Of a stretch of 64,000 bases of DNA, positions 47,717-59,943 are shown one piece after another. The stretch's first letter is position 1, and the number at the start of each line of letters is the position of its first letter. The notes under the pieces are model-generated. The model saw only the letters and a program-made list of their open reading frames with translations, did no database searches and had not been told where the DNA came from. Made by a program: the position numbers and the translations under genes. Location: NCBI GenBank assembly GCA_039111635.1, contig JBCAQO010000014.1, forward strand, positions 2,108,001 through 2,172,000. Reading direction: 5' to 3'. The DNA comes from Heterobasidion occidentale. Taxonomy: Eukaryota > Basidiomycota > Agaricomycetes > Russulales > Bondarzewiaceae.

Positions 47717-48485
47717 GCGATGTATGATGTGTAGATATCGTTGAGAGATATCTGTGTCGAATTGCCTCGAGGACACACCTCTCCGGACACTCGAGTTGAA
47801 AGTGCATAATGAAACCGATTGCTCAAAACGTCCGAAGCTTTGCCTATCATAAAGATGAGAAGGTTTTGTTCTTGAGATTGTGGATTCCTGTCGCATTGCA
47901 GCTAGACGGCATTGGCACATTCGGCTGTTTGGTCGAGCCCTCCATCCTCATCGGCTGTGGGCGACTTTCGAGACGTGGATAGACACTCACTTCTGGTACA
48001 TCGTGATTGTCGTGGTCATGCACGTCAAGAGGATCCCACTTGCCTTTGCTGCAGTCTTTTTTTATACGACTGCGAATCATCGATCAGGACAGATAACTCA
48101 CGTTCACCTTTTTGAGTATCAAGATAGTTCTTTGTACGACGAATTCAGTGTACTGAGAAGTTCAGCTTCGTCAGAGTCATTGGCTGCCATGCGAGTGAAA
48201 GACGACGGTACGAAAGATATGAAATCTGTCTTTGACATTCTGGTCTCATCATCATTCGCGACTACTTGTCCTGCCGTCATCTTGCCGATACTGTTATCGC
48301 GCTCTAGGATGCAGCTCACAATCGGTGACAGCCATCCCTTGCCCTTCTATTTTCCCATTCAGCCTCGAAGTGAGCACGCTGCAAGGCTAATACTAGCTAC
48401 AGCGCCTACAAATGCATGATTGAGTGGATTAGACCGAGTTATGATTCTGTTCCAGAAACAAATGCGAGGATATTGGAATACTAGC
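47717..48485. other. Intergenic between convergent P450-7 and Rrp6
   Basis: 769 bases. One plus-strand frame runs through 47.88-48.42 kb but has no recognised domain and overlaps the Rrp6 3' flank. Nothing supported. Confidence 0.45.
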
Positions 48486-51416
48486 TCATCTGAACGTGCG
48501 AGATGTGTTTCCGCTCTTGACCTGACTCCTGTCCCTTGGTGGTGCAGGGAAGTTACCGTACTCCAGCACGCCTCCTGATGATCTCGGTAAATAAATGAAA
48601 TAGTCGACAATGTTTGAAGCATACCTTTGGTCTTCTGTCTCTTTCTCTGCACCTTCCGATCAGGTTTCGCTTCTGGCTCATCGTCGAGAATATTGGGCGC
48701 AGTTGCATAATCGAAGAGCTCTATCACTCCGTCTTCTACCTTGGTCTTCTTGGTTTCTTGGTCCGTCCTGTCTGGCATAGGAGACTCATCCGTATCAAGC
48801 TTCTTCGTGCGCTTGCGTTTCTTCTGTCTTTGGCCTACGATAATGATAGAGTCATCTACTGCTGGTTGTGCAGCTTGCCGTTGAGAGGCAGGGATAAATG
48901 CAATTTCTTCGGCAGCTCCTTGCACGTCAACTGGCACTGGAGATGAGGTAACGCCAATGGATTTAGGAGGTGTCTCTGAGCTTGTTGGGATACGAGCACC
49001 ACTGGCGATGATCTAGAAAGTAAGTCTGATTAATTTGGGGACCTTATCTCTCCGATGATCTACGTACGTTAGGTAGAGCAGGCACAATGACCAATGAAGT
49101 ATGAATCTTTTTGAGGATGCTTTGGAAACCCGCCCGCGTGGCGCGAGACGGCACGATGGCTGATGTCGACGACACACTGTCGCCCAGTAGGGAGCTTCGA
49201 GCTGTTGAGTAATGATTGGAGAAAGCCGCTATCGGACCAGTCGACTGCGAAAGGCCAAAGAGCGTGGATGTGACTGCCGTCAGTGGTAGTGCTGTATTCT
49301 GGGCCCATAACCTGGGTGCTGGGGTCGTGTCAAGATGGCTCGATGATGACTCTTCTGGAGGCGACGCATTCATCGTATTATCGTGCAATCCAGTAGTAGG
49401 TACGAGTGTTTGCTGATCTCCGAGACCACGCTTGACAGCGGCTCTGATCATATCGAGGAGCTCCTTGGATCGCTTTCGGATAAGTGGAGGGAGAGACTGG
49501 AAGCTAGCCAGCAAGGCAGCGATATCCGCAGGCGGTCGGTCAGCAAGCTGGAATAGATAATGATTGGACAAAACATATCTGTCCGGACAACATAGATGAG
49601 AAGACGCGGATTGAAAAAGCAAGAGGAACACTAAGACGCTTACCTCCAACTCTCATCTTCCTCCCTCGCAGTCTTGTCTCTCCATGCATGCACCGCCTTG
49701 TAAACCTCTTTTCTCATCCCATTAGGTCCATCTGCTGTTAAAGCCACCTTGTTCCATTTGCGTGCCATTGTATCCCATCCACTTGAACCGGTGCCGCCAT
49801 CCTCATCATAAAACTCTTTCTCATACACCCGAAGAGCAGTCTCAGCCGAGCGTGAAAGAACTTCGCGAACCAAGGACTCAGTCAACTCTACCGAGGGAAG
49901 CTGAGGTGCCACGGTGCTCGCTGCCGAAGGAGATTGAGCACGCGATTGCTCTCGTGAAAGTGCACGGTCGAGGAGCGCGTTTCGAAGATTATCGTAGATG
50001 TACAGCAGGAAATGGGTGTCTGACCGAGCATATGCAAGCATTTCCTCTGGGAGAGGTCTAGGCGAAGAGTTCATCAGCTCGTCGTCTTAGATATAGATGG
50101 AAACATGGGTACCTGATGCGCCAGTCGGCCAACTGATATCGCTTGTCAGGTGTGAAGTCACAATACATCTCGAGGAGAGAAGCAAGGCCGTGCCTTGGAA
50201 AATCTAGGACCTTTGACGCGTGGAAAGTATCGAACATATTTACGATATACAAATTGAAATCTTGTTGTAGCCAGACGATATCACTCTCAGCTCCGTGGAA
50301 AACCTAAGGAACAATCGGTCTGCTTTATTCTCAGCGAGTCTGATATGCCACGCACGTACTTTGATAATATTAGGGTCTGTAAAGACTTCGTTCAACTCTT
50401 CCATCTCCTCTCTTAACTCTAGGGTATCTACGACCCAATCTTCCTCCCTCGTACTGATTTGCATCAAACATACAAAACCACTATACGTCCGAAAGCTGTG
50501 GTGCTCGAGATCAATAGCAATTTCTCTCGCGTTTTTGAGTTTTCCGAGCATTGAGGTAAAGTCGGTTAGTGATGAAACCCAAGTAAATGGTGTCTCAGAG
50601 AATGACCGCGGGGAGATTGGAGGTTGAGGTTGAAACATGCGCGCGGGGTAGGACAGGTGTGTGATTTCGTAGCGGTATGGGTGTGGAAGTCTGAAGATTG
50701 AAACGCATGGGAGAGGCTCAGAGTGGACAGAAGAAAGGAAACTTACTGCAAGGCTGCAAGATCGTCGCCATTGGGTTGTAAGTTGTACCCGAGTGGAACC
50801 TGCGCATTAAATTTGTGTCGCAGTGATGAACTCCACTGCGTCCCGTTCGTGTTGTCAGTTTTCCGCTTGAACTTGAGCTGCGGTTTTGGGAGATAAAAGG
50901 CGTGCTGAATTACAGGGTCCAATCTCCCAGAAGGTACCGATTTTTTGGGCTTCTGCTGTGAAGGTAGTGATGGTTTATTAATAGCGATGGCAGGAGCTTT
51001 CATTTTTCCACTAAATTTGTCTAAGCAGATATCCTAGCGCAGAGTCAATAGATTTCAACGCAAATAAATTGGACGTCACTCACAGCATGCTCCAAAAGTT
51101 GGTCCATAGCCTCCACGATGATAGACTCAAACCGATCTACATAGTCGTCCTGATCTTCGAGTTTCGCTTTCCCCTTCCCTTTCAAGCTCTGGGCATCATC
51201 GGTCTTCGAAGCCAACGCAAGAAGCCGATTCGCGATGAAAGAAAGGCGTCCCGAGCACGCATCCAGTTCAGTAGCAACTCCTCTGTCGATCGAGCGGTGA
51301 AAAGCGAGGTCCGAAGGTAAACCCGCTGCGTGTTTGGTAGCCTTCAAAGCCGCTGCTTGGAAACGTTCGTTGTATCCATTGAATGTCTCTGGTGTTATGG
51401 TTGTCGATGATGACAT
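48486..51416 (-). CDS. RRP6: Nuclear exosome 3'-5' exonuclease Rrp6 (EXOSC10)
   Basis: Rrp6 is the DEDD-Y exonuclease of the nuclear exosome. The start [19 protein letters not shown] opens the PMC2NT domain (Rrp47/C1D-binding). Then [21 protein letters not shown], and the exonuclease motifs: [21 protein letters not shown] (Asp, Glu), [19 protein letters not shown] (Asp), [23 protein letters not shown] (Tyr, Asp). An HRDC-like domain follows: [53 protein letters not shown]. The tail is Lys/Arg-rich ([20 protein letters not shown]) and the last exon gives [28 protein letters not shown]. An upstream extension of the frame exists, but this ATG fits the family best. It looks intact over at least seven exons. 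Confidence 0.92.
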
Positions 51417-51863
51417 GGTTGAATTTCGCGAGGTATGCGACATCGCGACTGGCTGACCAGCCTTGTGAAAATGTTGGCCAAAGGTGCGCCGCTCGAAACG
51501 GTATGTTTCCCTCACGGTCACGTAACGCCGAGAACTTCTGGAATGACTGCGGCAGATGTCTCGAGCAAGTCCTGTGTCTGACGACAAAAACTTTCGACAT
51601 ACATTCGGATTGTCCTCCGTGTTCGATGATAGGCTCGATCTTCAGTGTCCTACTGCTCACTGACCTAGTTTGCTTGAAACCTCGAGGTAGGACACTTTTC
51701 AGAACCATTATACTGAAAGAGGCATCATGATAGGAGCGTATCTTCCGAGCGATCGACAAGACAACCTAATTGGCACAACTATTTGACTGCCATGATGTCG
51801 TGATTTTTCAGGCGACTCCTCTCGACGAGATCAATCCCTCTCTTTTTTCCCCTCCCCATAGCC
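51417..51863. other. Divergent promoter region between Rrp6 and the kinase-fold gene
   Basis: 447 bases from which both genes are read outwards. The pyrimidine-rich TTTTTTCCCCTCCCC precedes the plus-strand start. Confidence 0.5.
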
Positions 51864-53137
51864 ATGTCCAGAGTATTTAATGAAGAAGACATCACAACAT
51901 CGCCCACTGCTTCAAGTTCAAATCTGAATACCTTGGAGGATACGGGCAGATTTTCAGAGCCTGATGACGTCGCCTCCGCGGACCAGGATTCTTCAACATT
52001 TGGATATCCATTGCAACGGATGGTGCCCGTAGAGTCCTGGGATATATCGACCGATGATTTGTCGTCAGAATACGATCACGATGCGTATCACCAGATGTCT
52101 CGCCCTCAGTCCGATTCCTCGTCTACATCGACTTTCCACCATGTGTCTGTTATGTTATTGAGGCTCATCTCACGGTGAGAGCGCTGACGTTCCTACAGTG
52201 ACTTCGAGGCCGTGATTGACGAATACATAAAGCAATGTCCAACTGAAGATGGTCGGGATTTGGTGAGTGGCTCTCGTAGATCTTACTTATCTCGATTGTT
52301 TTGATTTTCGTACCCAGCCATTTGTTAGTTCTCCGATAAACAATCCTCATCATTCAAGTTACTCCCTTACCCTGAGGAGGAACCCACGACTAGCTCAGAG
52401 CATCTCATTGTCCAATATCTCAGCTCCGACGAAATACGGCAGGATCCATGGAACCCCGCTCCACGAGTACTCTACAAGACCGAACGAGACGGAAATCATA
52501 TACTGTGCTTCGAACGTTTGTCAGAGTACGACCAACCACCTTTTCAAAATATTGCGAATGTCATTGATTTTATTCGGCAAACACTCGAGGTATTTCCCAT
52601 GTATCGTTTCAAATGACGGCAGCACTTAATGCCGTGAGTAGGGTCTATCGTTCCTTCACAAACACAAAATAACACACCTTGGCTACAACGATCCTCGTGG
52701 CTTCATGATGGATATTGGTCATTCTTCGCCACATAATTTTGATCGCACGCGCTTTCGCGTTCGCTATTACCGCGTCAACTTCGCGCAAGCTCAAAAACTC
52801 AATGGAGATGTATCGATACGAAGTGGCCCATTTCTCGAAGATGTTCGAGAATGTGGCATGATGTTTCAAACCGTACTGGCGAACGTGAGTCTCCACCTGT
52901 GCTCTGATACATACAATCTGTAACAAAATTCAGGTACCCAAAATTGATTTGAAGCTGAAGTCCCTTTCCAAAGCCATGACCGGCGGTGAGTTCGGTGCGG
53001 AAGATTCCCGTAAATTGTTTAATGCTCTGTTCCAATCTGTCGACTACTCGATGTACGACGTCCCCTGTTTACTCCAGCACGGACGTCTTCATGACTGTTG
53101 TCCTGTTTTTCACGATCTCTTTAATCTATCTAGCTGA
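51864..53137 (+). CDS. Protein-kinase-fold protein lacking catalytic motifs (pseudokinase-like)
   Basis: Exons 51864-52144, 52199-52262, 52359-52589, 52642-52884 and 52934-53137 sum to 1023 bases, 340 residues. The N-terminal third is Ser/acidic and unstructured. YLSSDEIRQDPWNPAPRVLY, ILCFERLSEYDQPPF and FIRQTLEGLSFLHKHKITHL fit the C-lobe approach to a catalytic loop. Where active kinases have HRD and N, this has HLGYNDPRGFMMDIG; the family of fungal kinase-like proteins commonly has a line like HCDI--NILMD here. RSGPFLEDVRECGMMFQTVL resembles the later helix region. I infer a binding or scaffold protein. The last exon ends in a Cys-rich stretch that may be intronic, so the C-terminus is less sure. 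Confidence 0.6.
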
Positions 53138-53362
53138 GTCCGTCAATTCATATACACGCGTTACAGTGGTTATAACAATTATCAACGACAAGCTTTCAAA
53201 ATTTAACACATACTGTTGTGTCTCGCGCAAGGGAAGTCGTGGGCCTTTAAAGATTGTCAACGAGGTGCCTTTTCGCGTGCGCCTCTGGCTATGTGCTTTT
53301 GTAATAAAAGAGTCAACGCTGGAAGATTAATTCACCGAGGCCCGGGATATGTAGGGACTCTT

Positions 53363-54194
53363 TTAGACATCGGAGGTTGATGGATCTGGTCCCACACGCA
53401 TGAACGTGCCACCCAACGGATGTCCCAACCCAACGTCATCAGCGAACAGACTGATATTGAAGAGGCTGATAGGTGTCGATGAATTCACAAAAGTTTGTTG
53501 ATCGAACGTCGCTGGCTGATGAAACAGCAAGAAAACGTATCTGCCCAGAAGGTGATGCCGTTAGTTGAAAAAAAGATAATGTTAGATGTGACAACAGACC
53601 GGTGTGGATCGGAACCAGCAGGCGGAGTGGGTTGCAAAAATTGCGACAATGCCGGAGTGGAGTTAGTCAATGGTGCAATTCCATCTGGGCCCACAGGTCC
53701 CAGCGAGAAGTCGCCGCCCAGGAAGTGGCGAATTTGTGCATTCGTAGGGCTCTGCGGCGTTGGCGCATCTGGGTCAACCATAGCTACGACGAATCGACCT
53801 TTAGGTATCTCAAGGCTACCGTGAGAGAGAACGCCAAACGTCGGAGGTCCCGCAGTCCCTGTAGCGTATTCAAGATATCGGGAAAAGGCAGGCTGAATAA
53901 TTGTATCCTTACTGTTGCGGGGTAATGAAATTCCTGCATGCAAATTGATGGCAGGACTGCTCGTTTCCGGGAACGTTACTTCCAGGAGCACACTTGGATT
54001 GAAAGTCAGGCTCGCATTCGACGGTATCTATGGCATACGTGGAGATCAGTATAGCTTGTGACATATTTACTGCTTAAGTCTCATACGTTTGCAGCATCAA
54101 ATGCGCTTTTGACTGCGCTCAGACTCGTGTCACCACGACTGGTAGCGAAGACCTGCACAACGACGAGTGATAGGACGAAAATGGGCTTCATCAT
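53363..54194 (-). CDS. Secreted phosphatidylethanolamine-binding protein (PEBP)
   Basis: The start MMKPIFVLSLVVVQVFATSR is a signal peptide. Exon joins at 54087/54027 (DAAN to IPSNASLTFNPSVLLEVTFP) and near 53600 (GSDPHR to YVFLLFHQP) keep frame, and the stop is at 53363. Both PEBP signatures are present: VVAMVDPDAPTPQSPTNAQ with IRHFLGGDF, and YVFLLFHQPATF. The latter part is GLGHPLGGTFMRVG. PEBP proteins bind phospholipid headgroups or act as protease or signalling modulators; secreted fungal forms are of unknown function. Adjacent kinase-fold gene converges on it, only 225 bases away. Confidence 0.85.
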
Positions 54195-55751
54195 GTCCTC
54201 GATGCTGGGGATTTCGAATGCCTCCACGAGTGTCTTATATACAACTTCCGAGCTTCTTCGAAGGTACACACGGTGTGAAGCTCTTGGTTGCGAGGGAATC
54301 AGGCGGACCGGCCCCAATCGGCAATAAGACAGTAGGAATGGCCGTTAGCTGAGTGCTGACTGTGTTGAACGACGACTTTATTTACTTGCCACGGACAGGA
54401 GCTCCAAAAGCAAGCTTGCGGAGCTCGGAACCAAGTTGGGTATATGAGAGTTAGTTAATGAGTGCGGCAGAGCGAATCGCAGCTGTAGAGCCGTCCAGTG
54501 TCCCGTGGTGTGAGAGGGGGGTCCGGGGAAGATGGCTTGGCGTAACTCAGAGGACAGTTTGTAAGACGCGATGGGAATTTGAAGCCTTCTCTTGCCGGAG
54601 CAGCCTGCAGATACTCGCATCGTTGTAATCTCAGAGCCCAGGGGATTCAAGATTAGCTCAAGCCTCAATGACTCTATAAGAAGTATCGCTCGTGGTACAC
54701 CGGGTGATTGAAAACTGGTGCTCGAACCTCAGCAGTCCTGAGAAGATATATCATTGGTGGTATTCGTCGATGATCTTATGACCTTACCTAGGTGCTACAC
54801 TAAAATACTCAAGAGGGTCATGCTCCAAAGCAATGCGATATTGAATGTGAGCGATCCGAGTCCAAGAGCGGTCTGCAAGGCATACACGTGTAACTTACAT
54901 GTGTCTGTGGGAAAGACGTGGGAAAAAGTCTTCTCTGCAGTTCCTGGAGATATACAGTCTATCAATTATCCTTGAATTGCACCACAACAATCCACACGTC
55001 GACCTCAGAAACTGGCTTACATCCTCTCAATTCGCTCTATGCATTCGTAATCTTTTGAAGGAACCCGCTACACTAGAAGAAACTTGGAAACACCCACGCT
55101 GAGCCTCCTGCCAGGGGACACGAGGCGCGTAATCTTAGGCCACGGTGGTCCACGGTCCCTAGTTCTCAGGTTCATTCGCCTTGAACAACAACTGGGGAAG
55201 GAGGGATCGTGGAGGGTCCAGTCTTGCCTACGATGGTGTGGACATTCTTTACGAAGTAAGTTCCCAATTTGTATATCGGTCCACCCTACGCAGAACAACC
55301 TGCAATCTGCTCGCGCATCAACGCACTCGCACTGTCTACACTCTTACGTCAACGATGTTTCACTTTTGTATGTCATGGCGAATGCGGTATCACTGTGGTC
55401 CTTGAGTTATCCTCTCTCAGTGTCTTTATGTGATTGATCTTTGGAACTCAGCCCATGACAGACTATGACAAGTCGCGAGAGCGCTTTCGAACGAGCAAAT
55501 TCTCTCTCTCCAAGGCAATTGAAACTCAGCTCCATAACAGTTATCGGCCATGAAGTCAGCTGCCTTGATGAAGCTACCACGTAAGACTCACATATGCCCA
55601 ATGTGTCTTTCCCTATTTCTAGCAATATATAAGTTACCTAGAGTGGACAATCTGTGTGGATTTCATGATGATTCGACAGCACGCGGAATCCACATATATA
55701 AACGAAAGGCCCTCGATCGTTGTAGTCTTTCCAGAGCTCTCATTCAGAAGC
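54195..55751. other. Intergenic between PEBP and P450-8
   Basis: About 1.6 kb. It holds the PEBP promoter at its left and the P450-8 TATA box at its right. The frames in between show no recognised domain. Confidence 0.5.
55695..55702 (+). promoter_or_regulatory. TATA box of P450-8
   Basis: TATATAAA, 50-57 bases before the ATG of P450-8, which is closer than in the other copies. Confidence 0.45.
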
Positions 55752-57936
55752 ATGTTGGAGACAGTCCAGATTCCAGCTCTCTTTCTAGTAATTGCTTGCT
55801 TTTGTGCATATCTATCCGTTTTACGCCGCCCTTCTCCCCTGCCCATCCCGCCTGGTCCTAGGCCTCTCCCTCTCCTCGGTAACATACTTTTCGTCCCATC
55901 ACGTAAACCATGGGAGACCTACGCCAAGTGGGCGCGCCAGTATAAGAGTGAGAACATAAATCCTCTGTAGAATTCTTCCTATGCGAGGGCTGATGACTAT
56001 TTTTTCAGGTGACATCGTGTCTGTCCATGCGTTTGGACAGATGACTGTTGTCGTCAACACCATTGAGGCTGCAAAAGAAATGTTTCAGCGCCGTTCAACC
56101 ATCTACTCTGACCGCCCGCGAATGCCCATGATTGACCTGTACGTTCATGATGGCTATTTTGACCATCTTGATTTGTGCTGTTCGCTGATAATGAATAGAA
56201 TGGAGTGGGACTTCAACACTGGCCTGATGCCTTATTCAAGCGCGTGGCGTGTTAGGCGAAAGATGCTTCATCAGTTTCTGCATTCTAGGGCTGCTATACA
56301 GTACCGTCCAATGCAGAAGAAATATCCACGGGAGCTGATGAGGCTATTATGCCTGACGCCGGCGAATTTTCTAGCTCATTGCGACAGTGAGCATCTTATT
56401 CTCTGTTATCTGCTCTCTGCTCCCTCTTGGATTGCAGGGGATAGTTACTGATACATTTGGTTCGGTCGTCATATAGTTACGCGTCATCCATTGTCATGTC
56501 GATGGCTTACGCGCACGATTTATCTCAGTCAGAAGATCGGTACTTAGACATCGCAGAGCAAGCAGTTGGTATGCTGTCTGGATCAGTATTCCCGGGCGCG
56601 ATGCTCGTCAATGCGCTGCCAATCTGTGCGTGCAGTGATTCGCTTTTAGTCTTGACGATGCGAAATTCGATTTACATTACACAGTGAGGCACTTGCCGGA
56701 CTGGCTCCCGGGAACTGGTTTCAAGCATATGCAGAGAAGTGCGCTCTCCTGACGCGAGAGATGAGACAAAGGCCGTTTGAGGCAGTAAAACGTAGCAGGG
56801 TAAGCTGTCAATGCGGAGGGATCTGTGTCAATTTTGTTCACTATACAATTCAAGATCGATGGCTCGGCCCGTTCTTCAATAGTGGCTACATGCTTGAGGT
56901 AGACGAGGCTGACGAGGAGGCCATCATGGACGTCGGAGCGATAATATATGCTGGTAAGTCAAGGATAGCACAGCAACTTTCCACCCACTGAAGTGTTCAA
57001 CATAGCTGGCGCAGATACAGTTCGTTCAAGCCCTCTTTCGCTTCTTTCTAAGACTTTTCACGTACTGTCATCATTGCGTTTCACAGACAGTGTCAACTTT
57101 CATCACTGCGATCCTAGCACTCGTCCTGCACCCTGACGTGCAATGTCGAGCTCAAACCGAGATCGACACTGTTGTTGGTCGCGAGCGTCTTCCAGATTTT
57201 GAAGATCCACTTCCTTACGTCGGAGCAGTCTGCCGCGAAATTTCCAGGTGGAAACCAGTCACACCACTTGGTGTAGCACACTCAGCTTACGACGATGATG
57301 TTTACAAAGGATGGGGTATACCGAAAGGTACGATCAGGTATAAATCGACTGAAGTTTTTGCCTTATTATCCTCGCGTATCCAGGGACCCACATAATCATG
57401 AATACATGGTGCGTCCGATAGTGGCGACGATGCTCCATTCGGGTGCAAACAGTGAAATGCTACTCTCAGGGCCATCCTACATGATCCTGTCAAGTATCCT
57501 GATCCAGAGTCATTCAAACCAGAACGATTTCTGACGGATGACGGTACACTCAACGATGACAATGTGCAAGCTGGATTTGGATTTGGTAGACGGTATGTTG
57601 CGCAAGGCGAATATATAACGCCAACTTCTGATAATTCCATATATATTGAAACCATAGCGTTTGTATCGGACAACATCTTGCCAGTGCGACATTATGGTTC
57701 ATGGTTGCACACACGTTAGCACTATACGATATCAAGAGGGCGAAGGATGATGCGGGGTTAGACATCCCAATTCATGTTGAGTATACCGACGGTCTTGTCA
57801 GGTAGGTCATTTTTTACTTGCTCGTAATGAAACGTGAGCTATATCTTCATTGATGAACCCTAGTCATGCGTTACCATTTCGGTGCTCCTTTTGTCCCAGA
57901 GATCAGAAGGCCGAGAGATTGATTCGAGAGGCTTGA
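55752..57936 (+). pseudogene. Cytochrome P450 (P450-8), multiply frameshifted
   Basis: All 12 exon positions of the family can be found, from MLETVQIPALFLVIACFCAY to the last exon ending KAERLIREA. Exon 1 has one extra codon (196 bases). Three single-base losses were found by comparison with P450-1: end of exon 3 near 56380 (at FLAH), exon 5 near 56730 (after TGFK), and exon 6 near 56890 (before LEVDEADEEA). Conserved parts remain: SDIVSVHAFGQMTVVVNTIE, YASSIVMSMAYAHDL, I-helix AGADTT, K-helix REISRW, PERF, haem motif FGFGRRVCIGQ. It cannot make a full enzyme. It lies apart from the main array and lacks the shared upstream element. Confidence 0.82.
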
Positions 57937-58433
57937 ATACTGTATGCAACATTGTACAGATGGTTGTACGTATGTGTCGTTGTTTCGCGCCAACGATTCT
58001 TTGATTATGGTTTTCCAACTGCTGTGATAAACCTCTACAGGGGTCTGGTTTCGATTTGTCCAGTGGCTCTGCTGTTCTAAGGCTGGGCATGTTCGGCGGT
58101 AATATCCTTTTCTACCGATCCCTTTTTTCCAGTTCCAGGTCTCGTCCAACTTCGCGTCGCGCCACCAAGCAATGGCGTTCTGTATTGCTTCAGTATCACC
58201 TGAAGGGTTTTCTCAAATTTTCATATTCGGTCTATCGCCTGACTCGGCGCGAGTTATTTTTTTAGGCAGGTTCCCTTCCCTTAGAAAAGCGACGATCGCT
58301 GCCAAATTAGCCAGAATAGGAGTGCAATCGGTCCCACCGTACATATAGGGGTCCGGAAGGGCTTGCGGCAAGAAACGGCAGCCATAATCGGAAGTCGTGG
58401 CGTCATGCCGAAGCGAAACAGCTCCCGCGGGGT
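57937..58433. other. Intergenic between P450-8 and the DUF6534-like gene
   Basis: 497 bases, both neighbours on plus. It should hold the P450-8 3' end and the promoter of the next gene. No other feature. Confidence 0.5.
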
Positions 58434-59943
58434 ATGTCCATCCCCGCCATGGCCGATCTAAACATTCTGCGATACTTTTTTGGCCCTCCCTCTTCCTACC
58501 CTCCGCTCATGCCATCCACGCTCGCCCTCCGTGGCCTTGTCGTTTCTACGCTTATATCCACGTTTTTGTACGCCGTGACATGCTGTCAGGTGCTTGTATA
58601 TTCGAGAGCTGGGTTCAAGGATTCAAGATATACGAAATTGCTGGTGAGCGAGGTTTCTGATTCGCTCTGGGGTTGGCTATTGATAATGCTCGATATTCAG
58701 GTTTTCACCATATGGTCAGCCATTTGACACTGTTTTCTGTCTGATTCTTCTGAGATTCGAGGCTCTGCTACCAGGCTACTCGAGACCGTCCACTCAACCT
58801 TATTCATGATCTTGTTATACGAAATAACTGTAACATATTACGGCGACTACACATCTCTGGACCGGAGACTTTGGCCTCTCAATGTCTCTTTGATAATACA
58901 CGGCATCATCACGGGCCTTGTCCAGGTGAGTGTGCTCCTGTCTCTTGACTTGTCTCGCTGCTCATCGCAACTCCTGATTCAAGGGGTACTATGCATACCG
59001 CGTCCTGGTCCTCGCGAATTGGCGGGCAGTCAGCATGATCTCGTGGACTGGCTCGTGTCTGGAGTTCTGCGGCTCATTGACAACGGCTGTTCTGCTGCAA
59101 ATCTACGGGCCTGCTATCGTCAACGAGCGATTTAGATGGGTGCCGATGACGACGCTGGCCCTCGATGTGTTCATTGACGTGGTGAATACGAGTGCGCTAT
59201 GCTATTATCTGCATACGTATCGGACCGGGATGAAGACGTGGGTGCGAGTAACTTCTTGTCTAAATGCATGATGACGACGGGTGGAACAGAACCGACAAAC
59301 TTATTTCGAGGCTTATAATGTGGACAGTCGGTGAGCACAATCTGAGAATCGTTTTTCTGAGCACCCCATTGACAATAGCAACGACTTTCATTTCAGAGAC
59401 TGGTCTGATCACAAGGTTTGTGTGGACATCTAAAGCAGGCGTCGTACTCCTAACCCCTATTACTGCAGTGCTGCCGCTACAGTCATGTTGACGTTCGTGA
59501 GTCACCACTTTTGAATACCATCCTAAGAGCAGTTATTCATCATTCCACAGTCCCTCGTATTCCCAGACAGCTGTGAGTGTTTCCGTTGGGTAGGGCATCA
59601 TAAGTTAAATTCATGGTTTCCGCGTCTAGTGTTCTACTTGATGCTGTCTGCCTTCTACCCTAAATGTTTGTCTCCTCCTTTTTTCATCAGAGAGAATACT
59701 GCTCATTCCAGACTACTGGGAATAGTGTATTCAAACTCGCTTCTTGCATCGTGAGCTCTGACCCGACTATTTCGCGTTCCTTCAAGAACTCATTCGATTC
59801 TCGAACGTAGCCTGAACAGTCGAGGACCACTTAGGCCGCATGGGTCTGCCGAGAAGTCGGTTATTATGGATGATGAAAGCCACGGACGCATGCAGTTCCA
59901 CATTTCACATGCATGTTATTCCTCGCATCGGAACTTAGTCTAG
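58434..59943 (+). CDS. DUF6534-like multi-pass membrane protein
   Basis: Basidiomycete-specific family of about seven transmembrane helices, function unknown. Exon 1 (58434-58643) has the first helices (LRGLVVSTLISTFLYAVTCC). Exon 2 is a 14-base micro-exon (58701-58714, VFTIW) joined to LLETVHSTLFMILLYEITVT. Then WPLNVSLIIHGIITGLVQ, GYYAYRVLVLANWRAVSMIS, WVPMTTLALDVFIDVVNTSA and, after another splice, DKLISRLIMWTVETGLIT, the usual family signature. Short exons give SAAATVMLTF, SLVFPDS, FYLMLSAFYPK and VYSNSLLASLNSRGPLRPHG. The cytosolic tail ends at the stop at 59941-59943. Splicing in the last third rests on family pattern, so junctions there are less certain. Confidence 0.7.

Noticed and set aside
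47880..48419. 179-codon plus-strand frame before Rrp6
   Set aside because: No domain, no supportive neighbours, and it overlaps the likely 3' flanks of two genes.
54378..54668. 96-codon minus-strand frame upstream of PEBP
   Set aside because: Low-complexity, no domain, lies in the expected promoter region.
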